A stretch of 64,000 nucleotides of DNA from contig NC_016109.1 in the NCBI RefSeq assembly GCF_000269985.1, positions 806,001 to 870,000 on the forward strand, in the 5' to 3' direction. The notes beneath the pieces are model-generated. The model did no database searches. It was given only the letters and a program-made list of their open reading frames with translations, and was not told the DNA's origin. This stretch comes from Kitasatospora setae KM-6054 (GTDB taxonomy: Bacteria > Actinomycetota > Actinomycetes > Streptomycetales > Streptomycetaceae). Shown in pieces: positions 53,617 to 62,362 of this stretch (positions within the stretch are counted from its first letter, which is position 1; every line of letters begins with the position of its first letter). A program made the translations under genes and the position numbers.

Positions 53617-55067
53617 CATCCGAGAACGTGGCATCCGAGAGCACGACGCCGGAGGCCCCGCCGTCCGAGGCCCCGGCGGAGGCGGAGGCGGACACCGGGC
53701 TGCTCTCGCCGGTCCGGGCCGGCACCCCGGTCGAGGCCGCCGTCGGCGACCGCGCCTGGCTCCAGGCGATGCTGGACGCCGAGGCGGCGCTGGCCCGGAC
53801 GCAGGCCGGACTCGGCGTGGTGCCGGGCCCGGCGGCCGAGGCGATCACCGCCCTCGCCCGGGTCGAGAACTTCGACGTCCGGGCGCTCGCCCTGGCTTCC
53901 CGGGAGACCGCCAACCCGGTGGTCGGCCTGGTCCGGGCGCTGACCGCGCTGGTGGCGGCCGAGCACCCGGAGGCGGCGGAGTACGTCCACTCCGGCTCGA
54001 CCAGTCAGGACATCCTGGACACCGGGGCGATGCTGGTCGCCTCCCGCGCGCTGCGGATCATCCGGGCGGACCTGGGCCGGGTGGCCGAGTCGCTCGCCGC
54101 CCTGGCCGCGGCGCACCGCTCCACCCCGATGGCGGGGCGCACCCTCGCCCTCCAGGCCGTGCCGACCACTTTCGGCCTGAAGGCCGCCGGATGGCGGCAG
54201 TTGGTGCTGGACGCCGACCACCGGCTGGCGCTGGTCGAGCGGACCGGCCTGCCGGTCTCGCTGGGCGGCGCGGCCGGCACCCTGGCCGGGTACCTGGAGA
54301 ACGCCCTCGCGGCCGACCCGGCGACCGGCGACGACCCGGCCGCCTACCTGGAGCGCCTGGTCGACGCCTTCGCCGCCGAGACCGGCCTGGCCCGGCCGGT
54401 CCTGCCCTGGCACGCGCTGCGGACCCCGCTCGCCGACCTGGCCGCCGCGCTCGCCTTCACCACCGGGGCGCTCGGGAAGATCGCGATCGACGTGCAGACC
54501 CTGACCCGGACCGAGATCGGCGAGGTCGGCGAGCGGCCGGTGGCCGGACGCGGCGCCTCCTCGGCCATGCCGCACAAGCAGAACCCGGTGCACTCGACGC
54601 TGATCCGCAGCGCCGCGCTCCAGGTACCGGTCATCGCGGCGGGCCTGACCCAGTGCCTGGTCACCGAGGACGAGCGCTCCGGCGGCGTCTGGCACGCCGA
54701 GTGGCAACTGCTGCGCGAGGCGCTCCGGCTGACCGGCGGCGCCGCGCACACCGCGGTGGAACTCGCCGCCGGCCTCCAGGTGCGGCCCGACCGGATGGCG
54801 GCCAACCTCGCCCTGACCGGCAGCCAGATCGTCTCCGAACGCGTCTCCGCCGTCCTCGTCCCCCTGCTCGGCCGGGCCCCGGCCCGCGCCCTCGCCACCC
54901 GGGCCGCCGGGACCGCCGCCGCCACCGGCCGGGAGCTCGCCGACGTGCTCGCCGAACTCCCCGAGCTGAAGGGACTGTTCACCCCCGAGGCGCTGGCGGC
55001 GCTCTGCCGCCCCGAGGACTACCTCGGCGCGGCCGTCCCGCTGGTCGACCGGGCCCTCCGGCCCTGA
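53613..55067 (+). CDS. Fumarase/aspartase-superfamily lyase, CreD-like (nitrosuccinate lyase)
   Basis: 484 residues from GTG with AGGAG eight bases upstream, overlapping the oxygenase stop. After a Ser/Glu/Pro-rich leader of ~35 residues, LLSPVRAGTPVEAAVGDRAWLQAMLDAEAALARTQA begins the PcaB-like fold. EYVHSGSTSQDILDTGAML is substrate motif 1, LQAVPTTFGLKAAGW motif 2, and GASSAMPHKQNPVHSTLIRSA is the flexible catalytic-Ser loop. Relatives include 3-carboxymuconate cycloisomerase and CreD, which releases nitrous acid and fumarate from nitrosuccinate. The pairing with the oxygenase makes CreD much more likely than PcaB, since no beta-ketoadipate gene is present. Confidence 0.78.
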   Translation: MTSENVASESTTPEAPPSEAPAEAEADTGLLSPVRAGTPVEAAVGDRAWLQAMLDAEAALARTQAGLGVVPGPAAEAITALARVENFDVRALALASRETANPVVGLVRALTALVAAEHPEAAEYVHSGSTSQDILDTGAMLVASRALRIIRADLGRVAESLAALAAAHRSTPMAGRTLALQAVPTTFGLKAAGWRQLVLDADHRLALVERTGLPVSLGGAAGTLAGYLENALAADPATGDDPAAYLERLVDAFAAETGLARPVLPWHALRTPLADLAAALAFTTGALGKIAIDVQTLTRTEIGEVGERPVAGRGASSAMPHKQNPVHSTLIRSAALQVPVIAAGLTQCLVTEDERSGGVWHAEWQLLREALRLTGGAAHTAVELAAGLQVRPDRMAANLALTGSQIVSERVSAVLVPLLGRAPARALATRAAGTAAATGRELADVLAELPELKGLFTPEALAALCRPEDYLGAAVPLVDRALRP

Positions 55068-55068
55068 C

Positions 55069-55111
55069 CCCCGCGCCGCACCGCCTCGCACCGGGGCGGT
55101 GCGGCGCGGGG
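55069..55111 (+). terminator. Strong terminator of the CreE/CreD-like operon
   Basis: A perfect 16-bp inverted repeat, ccccgcgccgcaccgc (55069-55084) with its complement (55096-55111), 11-nt loop, right after the stop. Confidence 0.85.
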
Positions 55112-55172
55112 CGGGCGGGCGCGCCGGGCGGGCGTCCGGGGCGTCGCCCCGGGGTGCCTCGACCAGCGGCCG

Positions 55173-56420
55173 TCAGCGCTTCGGCCCCTTCCCGGGCGTT
55201 CTCCCGTCCTTCTCGCCCCGCTCCCCCTTTTTCTTCCCGTCGCCGGCCCGGGGGGCTTCCGCCGGGCCGGAACCGGGCCCGGCCGTGTCCTGCGGGACCG
55301 ACCGGGCGGGCGCGCTGCCGCCGGCGGCGCTCGCCGACGGCGCCTGCACCGGCGCCTGCACCGGCGCGGCGGCGGGCGGGGCGGCCGGCGGGGCGGAGGG
55401 CGTGGGCGCCGGGGCGGGGGTGGAGGTGACCGCGGGTCGTGGCGCGGGCGGGGCCGCAGGGCGTTCGGTGCCGAAGGCCATGCTTCCGGCTCCGGCCGCG
55501 AGCAGCAGCCCGACCGTTCCCGCGGACAGCGCCACGCGCTTGCGACGGGCGACGCTCCGGCCCGCCGGGGCCTCGGATCGGGAGGCCGGGGGCTCCGGCG
55601 TCCGCGGGTCGAGCAGGTCCGCGCACGCGGCGGCGGAGGGGCGGGCGGCGGGGTCCGTCCGGGTCATCGCGCGCAGGGCCCGGGCGAGCGGCGCGGGCGC
55701 GCCCGGCGGGATGGCGGGAGAGTGCAGCAGGCGGGCCAGCGTCGCTTCCATCGGGCCGCCGGGGTAGGCGCGCTGTCCGGTGAGGCACTCGATCAGCAGC
55801 AGGCCCAGCGCGTAGACGTCGACGGGCGGGCGGGCGCCCTCGCCGCGGACCTGCTCCGGCGCCAGGTAGGCGGGGGTGCCGACGACGAAGCCCGTCCGGG
55901 TCGCCTCGGCGTCCTGCGTGCACTCGTCGAGGGGGTGGCGGGCGATGCCGAAGTCCGTGAGGCGGGGGCTGCCCGAGGCGTCGATCAGCACGTTGGACGG
56001 TTTGACGTCGCGGTGGACGACGCCCTGTTCGTGGACGAACGCGAGGGTGCCGGCGAGTTCCCGGCCCAGCCGGAGCGTGGCGGAGACGGACAGCGGTGAC
56101 GTGCGCAGCACGTCGGCCAGCGTCGGTCCGTCCACGAGCTCCAGGACGAGGTAGGGGCGGTCATCGGCGCTCCCGTGGTCGTAGACCTCGACCACGCCGG
56201 GGTGCCGGAGCCGGGCCAGCGTCCGCGCCTCGGCGGTGAACCGGCGGGCGAAGTCCTCGGGGGCGCCGCAGCGCAGCACCTTCAGCGCGACCTCCCGGCC
56301 CAGGCGCAGGTCGACGGCGCGCAGCACTTCGGCGGCGCTCCCTCGCCCCAGGGTGCCCTCGACCCGGTACCGGTCGGCGAACAGGGCCGTGCCGTGGATG
56401 CTCTCTGCTGTCACGCTCAT
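55173..56420 (-). CDS. Transmembrane Ser/Thr protein kinase (Hanks type)
   Basis: 415 residues from ATG 56420 with GGAGAG six bases upstream. YRVEGTLGRGSAAEVLRAVDLRLGREVALKVLRCG holds the Gly loop and Lys47; VVHRDVKPSNVLIDASGSPRLTDFGIARHP holds catalytic Asp138 and DFG Asp156; DEATRTGFVVGTPAYLAPEQVRG-like text (ATRTGFVVGTPAYLAPEQ) the activation segment; GLLLIECLTGQRAYPGG the later helices. After ~300 residues comes one membrane segment (VALSAGTVGLLLAAGAGSMAFG) and an extracellular Pro/Ala tail (PAPAPTPSAPPAAPPAAAPVQAPVQAPSASAAGGSAPAR) with no PASTA domains. The C-terminus is Lys/Gly-rich. It is alone in its direction. Confidence 0.93.
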   Translation of the reverse strand: MSVTAESIHGTALFADRYRVEGTLGRGSAAEVLRAVDLRLGREVALKVLRCGAPEDFARRFTAEARTLARLRHPGVVEVYDHGSADDRPYLVLELVDGPTLADVLRTSPLSVSATLRLGRELAGTLAFVHEQGVVHRDVKPSNVLIDASGSPRLTDFGIARHPLDECTQDAEATRTGFVVGTPAYLAPEQVRGEGARPPVDVYALGLLLIECLTGQRAYPGGPMEATLARLLHSPAIPPGAPAPLARALRAMTRTDPAARPSAAACADLLDPRTPEPPASRSEAPAGRSVARRKRVALSAGTVGLLLAAGAGSMAFGTERPAAPPAPRPAVTSTPAPAPTPSAPPAAPPAAAPVQAPVQAPSASAAGGSAPARSVPQDTAGPGSGPAEAPRAGDGKKKGERGEKDGRTPGKGPKR

Positions 56421-56767
56421 GCCACTCTCCGTTGCCGGCCGGCCGACCTCACCGTGCGGATGGGCCGTGGTCCGCCGACGCGTACCCCCGATGCGCGACG
56501 CGATGCCCGATCCGGGCGGGGCGTGTGCCACGACTTCCACGACGGACGCCCGGGCGGGCCGCTCCGGGCACTGCGCCCCGCGGAGAGGGCGGTCTCGAAG
56601 CGGCAACCGCCGTCGACGTTGCGGACACGGGCCCGCCGTCGGACTTCCGTCCCCTCCGCCCGGGGCGGCCGGGCCCGCCGGAGGGCTCGCGGCACGATCA
56701 CCCGAGCCGCGCGGGCGGGTCGCCGCACCCCCGCCGCCGCCGGCCGCTCCCGGCGGCGGCCGTCCGG
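56421..56767. other. Gap between the kinase gene and the phosphorelay operon
   Basis: 347 bp. It holds the start-side region of the kinase gene (minus strand) and the terminator of the phosphorelay operon at 56733-56760. Nothing else is visible. Confidence 0.5.
56733..56760 (-). terminator. Terminator of the phosphorelay operon
   Basis: gccgccgccg (56733-56742) pairs with cggcggcggc (56751-56760), 8-nt loop, eight bases past the REC-SpoIIE stop. Confidence 0.6.
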
Positions 56768-57979
56768 CTACCTGCGTCCCCAGGCGAGGTGCAGGACGGC
56801 GAGGTCGTCGGTGTGGCGGCCCGCGTTGAGGGCTTGGGCCTGCTCGATGATCCGGTCGATCCGGGCGGCGGGTCCGGCCGGGTCGGAGGTGTCGGAGGCA
56901 GCGGAGGCGGCGATCAGGGAGAGCAGCCCGTCAGTGCCGAGCCGTCGGCCGGTGTCGCCGTCGTAGCCCTCGACCAGTCCGTCGGTGTAGAGGGTCAGGG
57001 CGCCGCTGGCGGGGAGCGGGACGACCGTGGGGGGCCAGTGGCACAGGCCCGGCATGATGCCCAGGGCGATGCCGGGGGCGGCACTGACCGGCCGGGTCCC
57101 CCGGTCGGTGGTCATCAGGGGCTCGTGGTGCCCGGCGAGGTGGAGCGTGGCGGTGCCGCTCTCCTGCTGGAGGGTGAGCAGGGTGCAGGTGGCGAAGAGC
57201 GAGGCGTCGTCGCGTTCGGCGACCAGGACGCGTTCCATCAGGTTCAGCAGGTCGCCGTCCCGGTGACCGCCGAGGACGAGCGAGCGCCAGGCGATCCGCA
57301 GCAGGACGCCGAGGGCGGCGGCGTCGGGTCCGTGGCCGCTGACGTCGCCGACGACGGCGTGCAGGAGGCCGTCATCGCCCTCGACGACGTCGAGGAAGTC
57401 GCCGCCGAGCAGCGCCGTCGGGGCACCGGGTATGTAGCGGCTGGTCACCGTGACGGTCGAGGTGCCGAGCATGGGGGGCGGGAGCAGGCCGCGTTCCAGG
57501 CGGGCGTTCTCCTCCGCGCGCAGGCGGCTGGCCTGGGCCTGGATGGCGGCGTGCTCCGTCCGGCTGCGGTAGACGGCGTAGCGCAGGGTGCGGCGCAGCA
57601 GTTCGGCTTCGACCTTGCCCTTGACCAGGTAGTCCTGGGCTCCGGCGGCCATCGCCTCGGCGCCGGCCCGGCTCTCCGCGAGTCCGGTCAGGACGATGAC
57701 GGCGTTGTGCGGTGCGAGGTCGCGCACCGCCGTGACGGCCGCGGTGCCGGCCGCGTCGGGCAGGTGCAGGTCGAGCAGGATGCAGTCGATCTGCCGTTCG
57801 GCCAGGACGGCTCTGGCGCCGGCGACGGTGGGTTCGACGGTGAGTTCGAAGCTCAGCCCGGTGTCGTAGAGCAGTTCCTCGACCAGGAGGGCGTCCGCGT
57901 CGTCGTCCTCGACGAGCAGGATGCGGTAGGTCTGTTCTTCTTCCGCGCGCCCGGACACGGCGGTGAGGGGGAGGGTCAC
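56768..57979 (-). CDS. Response regulator with SpoIIE phosphatase output (REC-PP2C)
   Basis: 403 residues from GTG at 57979, overlapping the kinase stop (GTGA). TYRILLVEDDDADALLVEELLYDT is the acidic pocket, CILLDLHLPDAAGTAAV holds the phospho-acceptor Asp70, and AQDYLVKGKVEAELLRRTL the conserved Lys120. A coiled helix (SRLRAEENARLERGLLPPPMLG) links to the PP2C domain: FLDVVEGDDGLLHAVVGDVSGHGPDAAALG, CTLLTLQQESGTATLHLAGHHEPL and LTLYTDGLVEGYD. Phosphorylation by the neighbouring kinase should switch phosphatase activity toward an anti-anti-sigma factor. Its target is not in the window. Confidence 0.93.
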   Translation of the reverse strand: MTLPLTAVSGRAEEEQTYRILLVEDDDADALLVEELLYDTGLSFELTVEPTVAGARAVLAERQIDCILLDLHLPDAAGTAAVTAVRDLAPHNAVIVLTGLAESRAGAEAMAAGAQDYLVKGKVEAELLRRTLRYAVYRSRTEHAAIQAQASRLRAEENARLERGLLPPPMLGTSTVTVTSRYIPGAPTALLGGDFLDVVEGDDGLLHAVVGDVSGHGPDAAALGVLLRIAWRSLVLGGHRDGDLLNLMERVLVAERDDASLFATCTLLTLQQESGTATLHLAGHHEPLMTTDRGTRPVSAAPGIALGIMPGLCHWPPTVVPLPASGALTLYTDGLVEGYDGDTGRRLGTDGLLSLIAASAASDTSDPAGPAARIDRIIEQAQALNAGRHTDDLAVLHLAWGRR

Positions 57980-59613
57980 CGCGGCTGCCGCTCCGGTGCG
58001 GCGGGGCCGACCTGTTCGGTGCTCGGGGCGGCGGGATCCTCCGGGGAATCCGGGGACTCCGGGAGTTCCGGGGGTTCCGCGGCGAGGGTGAAGGTGATGC
58101 GGGTGCCGTCGGTGCGGGTCGGGTCGACCTCGATGGTGCCGCCGTGGAACTCGACGATCTTCTTGCACATGGCCAGGCCGATGCCGCTGCCCGCGTACTC
58201 CTCCTTGGTGTGCAGGCGCTGGAAGATGACGAAGACCTTGACGGCGAACTGGGCGGGGATGCCGATGCCGTTGTCCGTGACGGCGAAGCGCCACAGCCCG
58301 CCCTCCCGCTCGGCGCTGACGTGGACGCGCGGGGGGACTCCGGGGCGGCGGAACTTGACCGCGTTGCCTATCAGGTTCTGCCAGAGCATCCCCATCTGGG
58401 TGGGGTCGGCGACCAGGGTGGGCAGGGAGTCGTGGGTGATCTCCCCCCGCACCTCCTCGATGCCGATGCTGAGGGTCTCCAGGGTGCGTTCCAGGACGTG
58501 CTCCAGGTCGACTTCCTGGTGGTTGTGGTGGACCCGTCCGACCCGGGAGAAGTCGAGCAGGTCGTTGATCATGACCTGCATCCGGTTGGCGCCGTCGACC
58601 GCGAAGTCGATGTACTGGTCGGCCTTGGCGTCGAGTTGGCCGCCGTAGCGGCGCCGGAGCAGCTGCGTGAAGCTGGAGACCTTGCGCAGCGGCTCCTGGA
58701 GGTCGTGCGAGGCCACGTAGGCGAACTGCTCCAGCTCGGTGTTGGAGCGCTGGAGGTCGGCGGCCTGGGCGTCCAGGCGCAGCCGGGCCTGCTCGGTGAA
58801 CGCCAGCTCCCGCGTCAGCCGCCGGCGCATGGAGTCGATCTCGGCGCTGAGCCGGCGCAGGTCGGCGGGGCCGGTGGGGACGATGGGGTGCTCGAAGTCG
58901 CCCGCGGCGATCCGGCGGGCGTCCGCGCCGAGCCGTTCCAGGGGCCGGTTGATGCCGCGGCGCAGCCCTTCGAAGACCAGCGCGGTCAGGACGGCGATGA
59001 CGACCGCGATGGCGGTGAACACCCAGTTGCGGATCCGCGTGGTGGAGAGCAGGTCGGCCCGGGCGGCGGCGCGGTCGGCCCGCAGGTGGTCCTGCTCGCC
59101 GGCCAGGGCGGCCCGGAGGCGGTCGAACGCGGCCTTGCCGGTGTCGGCCAGGGCGGCGGTCTGCGGGGAGGGCGCCCCGGGGGGAGCGGCGGCGATCGGC
59201 TCGGCGGTCTCCTGCCGCCACCGGGCGGCGGCGTCCTCGACGGCGGCGAGGTCCGCGAGCGCGTCGGCGTCGCCGTGCAGGAGCCGGGTCAGGGTGGCGA
59301 CGTGCGCCTTCTCGTCGGCCAGGCCCTGCCGGTAGGGCTGGAGGAACTCCGGGTTGCCGGTGATGCCGTACCCGCGGATCCCGGTCTCCTGGTTGAGCAG
59401 GACCGACTCCAGGCGGAACGCGGTGGACAGCGCGGGCGAACGGACGTCCACGAGCTGGGTGCTGATGGTCTGGGAGCGGTCCAGCACCCAGAACCCCAGG
59501 ACGCCCAGCAGGACCAGGACCACCAGGGAGAGCCCGGCACCCGCCCGCAGCCAGCGTCTGGTGGTCCATGCGGAGAACGGGCCCCGGCGCGGTGTCCTCG
59601 GTTCGTCCTGCAT
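57976..59613 (-). CDS. CHASE3-containing sensor histidine kinase
   Basis: 545 residues from ATG 59613. Membrane segments at ~28-43 and ~198-213 bracket an extracellular CHASE3 domain (VLLNQETGIRGYGITGNPEFLQPYRQG is its signature). HAMP follows (~214-265, RPLERLGADARRIAAGDFEHPI), then a coiled coil and HisKA with phospho-acceptor His303 (FAYVASHDLQEPLRKVSSF). HATPase motifs are WQNLIGNAVKFRRPG (N box), FAVTDNGIGIPAQF (G1) and EYAGSGIGLAMCKKIVEFHGG (G2). The DLQEPLRK wording resembles bacteriophytochrome-type kinases that pair with Rcp1-like regulators, one of which is the REC of the divergent gene at 59.7 kb. The signal is unknown. Confidence 0.93.
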   Translation of the reverse strand: MQDEPRTPRRGPFSAWTTRRWLRAGAGLSLVVLVLLGVLGFWVLDRSQTISTQLVDVRSPALSTAFRLESVLLNQETGIRGYGITGNPEFLQPYRQGLADEKAHVATLTRLLHGDADALADLAAVEDAAARWRQETAEPIAAAPPGAPSPQTAALADTGKAAFDRLRAALAGEQDHLRADRAAARADLLSTTRIRNWVFTAIAVVIAVLTALVFEGLRRGINRPLERLGADARRIAAGDFEHPIVPTGPADLRRLSAEIDSMRRRLTRELAFTEQARLRLDAQAADLQRSNTELEQFAYVASHDLQEPLRKVSSFTQLLRRRYGGQLDAKADQYIDFAVDGANRMQVMINDLLDFSRVGRVHHNHQEVDLEHVLERTLETLSIGIEEVRGEITHDSLPTLVADPTQMGMLWQNLIGNAVKFRRPGVPPRVHVSAEREGGLWRFAVTDNGIGIPAQFAVKVFVIFQRLHTKEEYAGSGIGLAMCKKIVEFHGGTIEVDPTRTDGTRITFTLAAEPPELPESPDSPEDPAAPSTEQVGPAAPERQPR

Positions 59614-59715
59614 GGTCCCTGTACCTCTCCGCTGGCGGCCGTCCGGTGGGACGGCGCAGCGCTCACTGTAGAGGCCGGAGGACAAGCGTTGTTGTCGGGG
59701 GTGAGGTGAGGGCCT

Positions 59716-60516
59716 ATGGTTCCAGTCATGCCCGGCAACGACTTCCTCCTCCGGGCCACCGCGCGGGAGACGTCCGAGATCATGGACGCCGCGGTGGCGC
59801 GCACGGCGCGGCACCTCGCCGACCGGCTGCTGACGGGGAACGGTCCGCTCCGTCCCCCCGGGCTCCCGGAGGACCCGATGGGACGGGCCCTGGGGATGCT
59901 GCACATCCTGGACCAGCTGCAGCGGGCCGCGGAGCGCCTCCGGGCGGACGCGGCCAGGACGGCGGCCCGGACCGGAGCCGGCTACCCCCAGCTCGGCTCG
60001 GCCTGCGGGCTGACCCGCCAGGGAGCCCGGCAGCGCTGGCCGGGCCTCTACGACCATTCCGACGAAGAACCTACGGAGACCCCGATCATGACCAGCCCCG
60101 CCCACGCCTTCGACGTGCTGCTGGTGGAGGACGACGCGGCCGACGCCATGCTGATCGAGGAGGCGCTGGCCGAACGCGGCGCCCGCAACCTCGTCCAGGT
60201 CACCGACGGTCTCGCCGCCCTGGAACACCTGCGCGCGCCGGACTCGCCCCGCCCCGACCTGATCGTCCTGGACCTCAACATGCCCCGGATGAACGGCCGC
60301 GACCTGCTGCGGGTCCTCAAGTCCGACGAGGACCTGCGGACGATCCCCGTCGTCGTGCTCACCACCTCCGCCGCCCCTGACGACGTCGCCGGCGCCTACA
60401 GCAGCCACGCCAACGCCTACGTCACCAAGCCGGTCAACCTGGCGGAGTTCGAGCAGGCCGTCCAGAGCATCGACGCCTTCTACCTCGACACCGCGACCCG
60501 CCCGCCCCGCCGCTGA
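59716..60516 (+). CDS. Helix-turn-helix domain fused to an Rcp1-like receiver domain
   Basis: 266 residues in one frame. Residues ~55-112 (ALGMLHILDQLQRAAERLRADAARTAARTGAGYPQLGSACGLTRQGARQRWPGLY) match the HTH of small actinobacterial DNA-binding proteins. Residues 132-260 are a receiver: FDVLLVEDDAADAMLIEEAL, PDLIVLDLNMPRMNGRDLLRVLKSDEDLRTIPVVVLTTSAAPDDV with the phospho-Asp near 186, and ANAYVTKPVN with the Lys. The receiver is Rcp1-like and lacks an output domain of its own. ATG 60088 (Met125), with CGGAG nine bases upstream, could also start a separate receiver. It is divergent from the CHASE3 kinase. Confidence 0.85.
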   Translation: MVPVMPGNDFLLRATARETSEIMDAAVARTARHLADRLLTGNGPLRPPGLPEDPMGRALGMLHILDQLQRAAERLRADAARTAARTGAGYPQLGSACGLTRQGARQRWPGLYDHSDEEPTETPIMTSPAHAFDVLLVEDDAADAMLIEEALAERGARNLVQVTDGLAALEHLRAPDSPRPDLIVLDLNMPRMNGRDLLRVLKSDEDLRTIPVVVLTTSAAPDDVAGAYSSHANAYVTKPVNLAEFEQAVQSIDAFYLDTATRPPRR

Positions 60517-60712
60517 AGCGCTGAGCCGCTGAGCCGCCGGGACCCGGTGCCGCGACGCCGGCGGGTGCGGCGAAAGCACGGGTCGGGCTGTTCCGGCGGC
60601 GGCGCTCCCGCAGGCCGTCGCACCACTGCCGGTCGACACCGGTACCGGCATCGGCACCAGCGGGGACGCGGAATCTCCGGCGGTGGCCTCGCCGCCGCAC
60701 CCAGGACGGCCG

Positions 60713-62053
60713 CTACGAGGCGGCCGACTTCGCCCGCTGGGCCGCGATCAGGTCGCGGTACCAGGCGAACGACGCCTTCGGGGTCCGCCGCTGGGTGGCG
60801 AAGTCGACGTGCACCAGGCCGAAGCGCTCGCCGAACCCCTCTCCCCATTCGAAATTGTCGAGCAGCGACCACGTGTAGTAGCCGCGGACGTCGATGCCGG
60901 CGGTGGCGGCGCGCGCGAGGGCGTCGAGGTGGCCGGCCAGGTAGTCGATGCGGGGCGTGTCGTCGAGGGTGGCGTCGGTGGAGCAGCCGTTCTCGGTGAC
61001 GGTGATCGGGGGCAGCGCGTCGCCGTAGCGCCCGCGCAGGGTGAGCAGGAGTTCGTACAGGCCCTCGGGGACGACGGGCCAGCCGAAGTGGGTGCGCGGG
61101 ACGCCTTCGATCGGCGCTTCGGCGAACGGCAGGCCCGGGTCGGTGGGGGCGGCGATCCGGGTCGGGTTGTAGTAGTTGACGCCCAGCCCGTCCAGGCCGC
61201 CCCGGGAGATCAGGGCCAGGTCGCCGTCGTGGACGGCGCCGTGCAGGTCCGGTCCGACGCCGTACGCGGAGAGGTCCGGGTAGCGTCCCAGCAGCAGGGG
61301 GTCGGTGAACAGCCGGTTGTGCAGCGCGTCGTACGCCTCGGCGGCGGCCCGGTCCTCGGGGGCGTCGCTCGCGGGCCGCACCGGGGTGAGGTTGTTGGCG
61401 ATCAGGACCTCGCGGCCGCGGGTCCGCAGTGCCGCGGCGGCCAGGCCGTGGGCGAGGAGCTGGTGGTGGGCGGCGGGCAGCGCGTCCAGCATCAGGGTCC
61501 GGCCCGGGGCGTGGATGCCGAGGGCGTAGCCGTAGACCATGTGCACGAACGGCTCGTTGAGGGTGGTCCAGGCAGGCACTCGATCACCCAGCCGGTCGGC
61601 CGTGACGCTCGCGTACTCGGCGAAGCGGTGGGCGGTGTCGCGGTCGAGCCAGCCGCCGGTGTCCTCCAGGGCCTGCGGGAGGTCCCAGTGGAAGAGGGTG
61701 GGGAGCGGGGTGATCCCGGCGTCGAGGAGGCCGTCGACCAGGCGGTCGTAGAAGTCCAGCCCCGCGGTGTTCACCGGCCCCCGCCCGGCCGGCTGGACGC
61801 GCGGCCAGGCGATCGAGAAGCGGTACCCGTCCACGCCCAGGTCCCGCATCAACTCCACGTCCTGCGGCCAGCGGTGGTAGTGGTCGCAGGCGGTGCGCCC
61901 GGTGTGGCCGTCGCGGATCGCGCCGGGGCGGGCGGTGAAGGTGTCCCAGACGGACGGGCCGCGGCCGTCCGCGTCGACGGCGCCCTCGATCTGGTAGGCG
62001 GCGGTGGAGACACCCCAGCGGAATCCGGCGGGCAGGTCGTAGCGGTCCGGCAC
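60713..62053 (-). CDS. Glycoside hydrolase family 1 beta-glucosidase
   Basis: 446 residues from GTG 62053 with AGGAGG six bases upstream. FRWGVSTAAYQIEGAVDADGRGPSVWDTF is the N-terminal GH1 signature; PAWTTLNEPFVHMVYGYALGIHAPG holds acid/base Glu167; PPITVTENGCS holds nucleophile Glu354; YYTWSLLDNFEWGEGFGERFGLVHVDF closes the barrel. There is no signal peptide, so it hydrolyses imported beta-linked disaccharides in the cytosol. No ABC transporter or LacI gene is next to it, but a perfect palindrome sits in its promoter region. Expected regulator: a LacI-type repressor encoded elsewhere. Confidence 0.95.
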   Translation of the reverse strand: MPDRYDLPAGFRWGVSTAAYQIEGAVDADGRGPSVWDTFTARPGAIRDGHTGRTACDHYHRWPQDVELMRDLGVDGYRFSIAWPRVQPAGRGPVNTAGLDFYDRLVDGLLDAGITPLPTLFHWDLPQALEDTGGWLDRDTAHRFAEYASVTADRLGDRVPAWTTLNEPFVHMVYGYALGIHAPGRTLMLDALPAAHHQLLAHGLAAAALRTRGREVLIANNLTPVRPASDAPEDRAAAEAYDALHNRLFTDPLLLGRYPDLSAYGVGPDLHGAVHDGDLALISRGGLDGLGVNYYNPTRIAAPTDPGLPFAEAPIEGVPRTHFGWPVVPEGLYELLLTLRGRYGDALPPITVTENGCSTDATLDDTPRIDYLAGHLDALARAATAGIDVRGYYTWSLLDNFEWGEGFGERFGLVHVDFATQRRTPKASFAWYRDLIAAQRAKSAAS

Positions 62054-62079
62054 GGGTGCCTCCTGACGAGCGGCGAATG

Positions 62080-62100
62080 AACATGAGGAGTGCTCATGTT
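62080..62100 (-). promoter_or_regulatory. Perfect palindromic operator of the beta-glucosidase gene
   Basis: aacatgag (62080-62087) and ctcatgtt (62093-62100) form a perfect 8-bp palindrome with a 5-bp spacer, 27 bases before the GTG start. The size and AT-rich ends are typical of a LacI- or GntR-family operator. Confidence 0.7.
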
Positions 62101-62362
62101 AGGGAGTGGGGCGGGAGAGATCCAGAGCCCGGCGCCGATCACCCCGCGAACGCCCGGCAGACGGCCTGCGGACGGCCTGCGGGGGGGTGCGGCCGGGTCA
62201 CGCCCCCACGGTCGGCCCCGCCGAACGGCCCCGGGAGCCGGGGCCGTTCGGCCCTTCCGGGCGTCCGGGGCCGCTGTGGACAGTGAGCCGAGGTCAGCGA
62301 GGTGTCCGGCTCCGACTGCGGGGCCGATCGGGTGGGCGCGGGCGCCCAGGGAAGGCCGTGCG

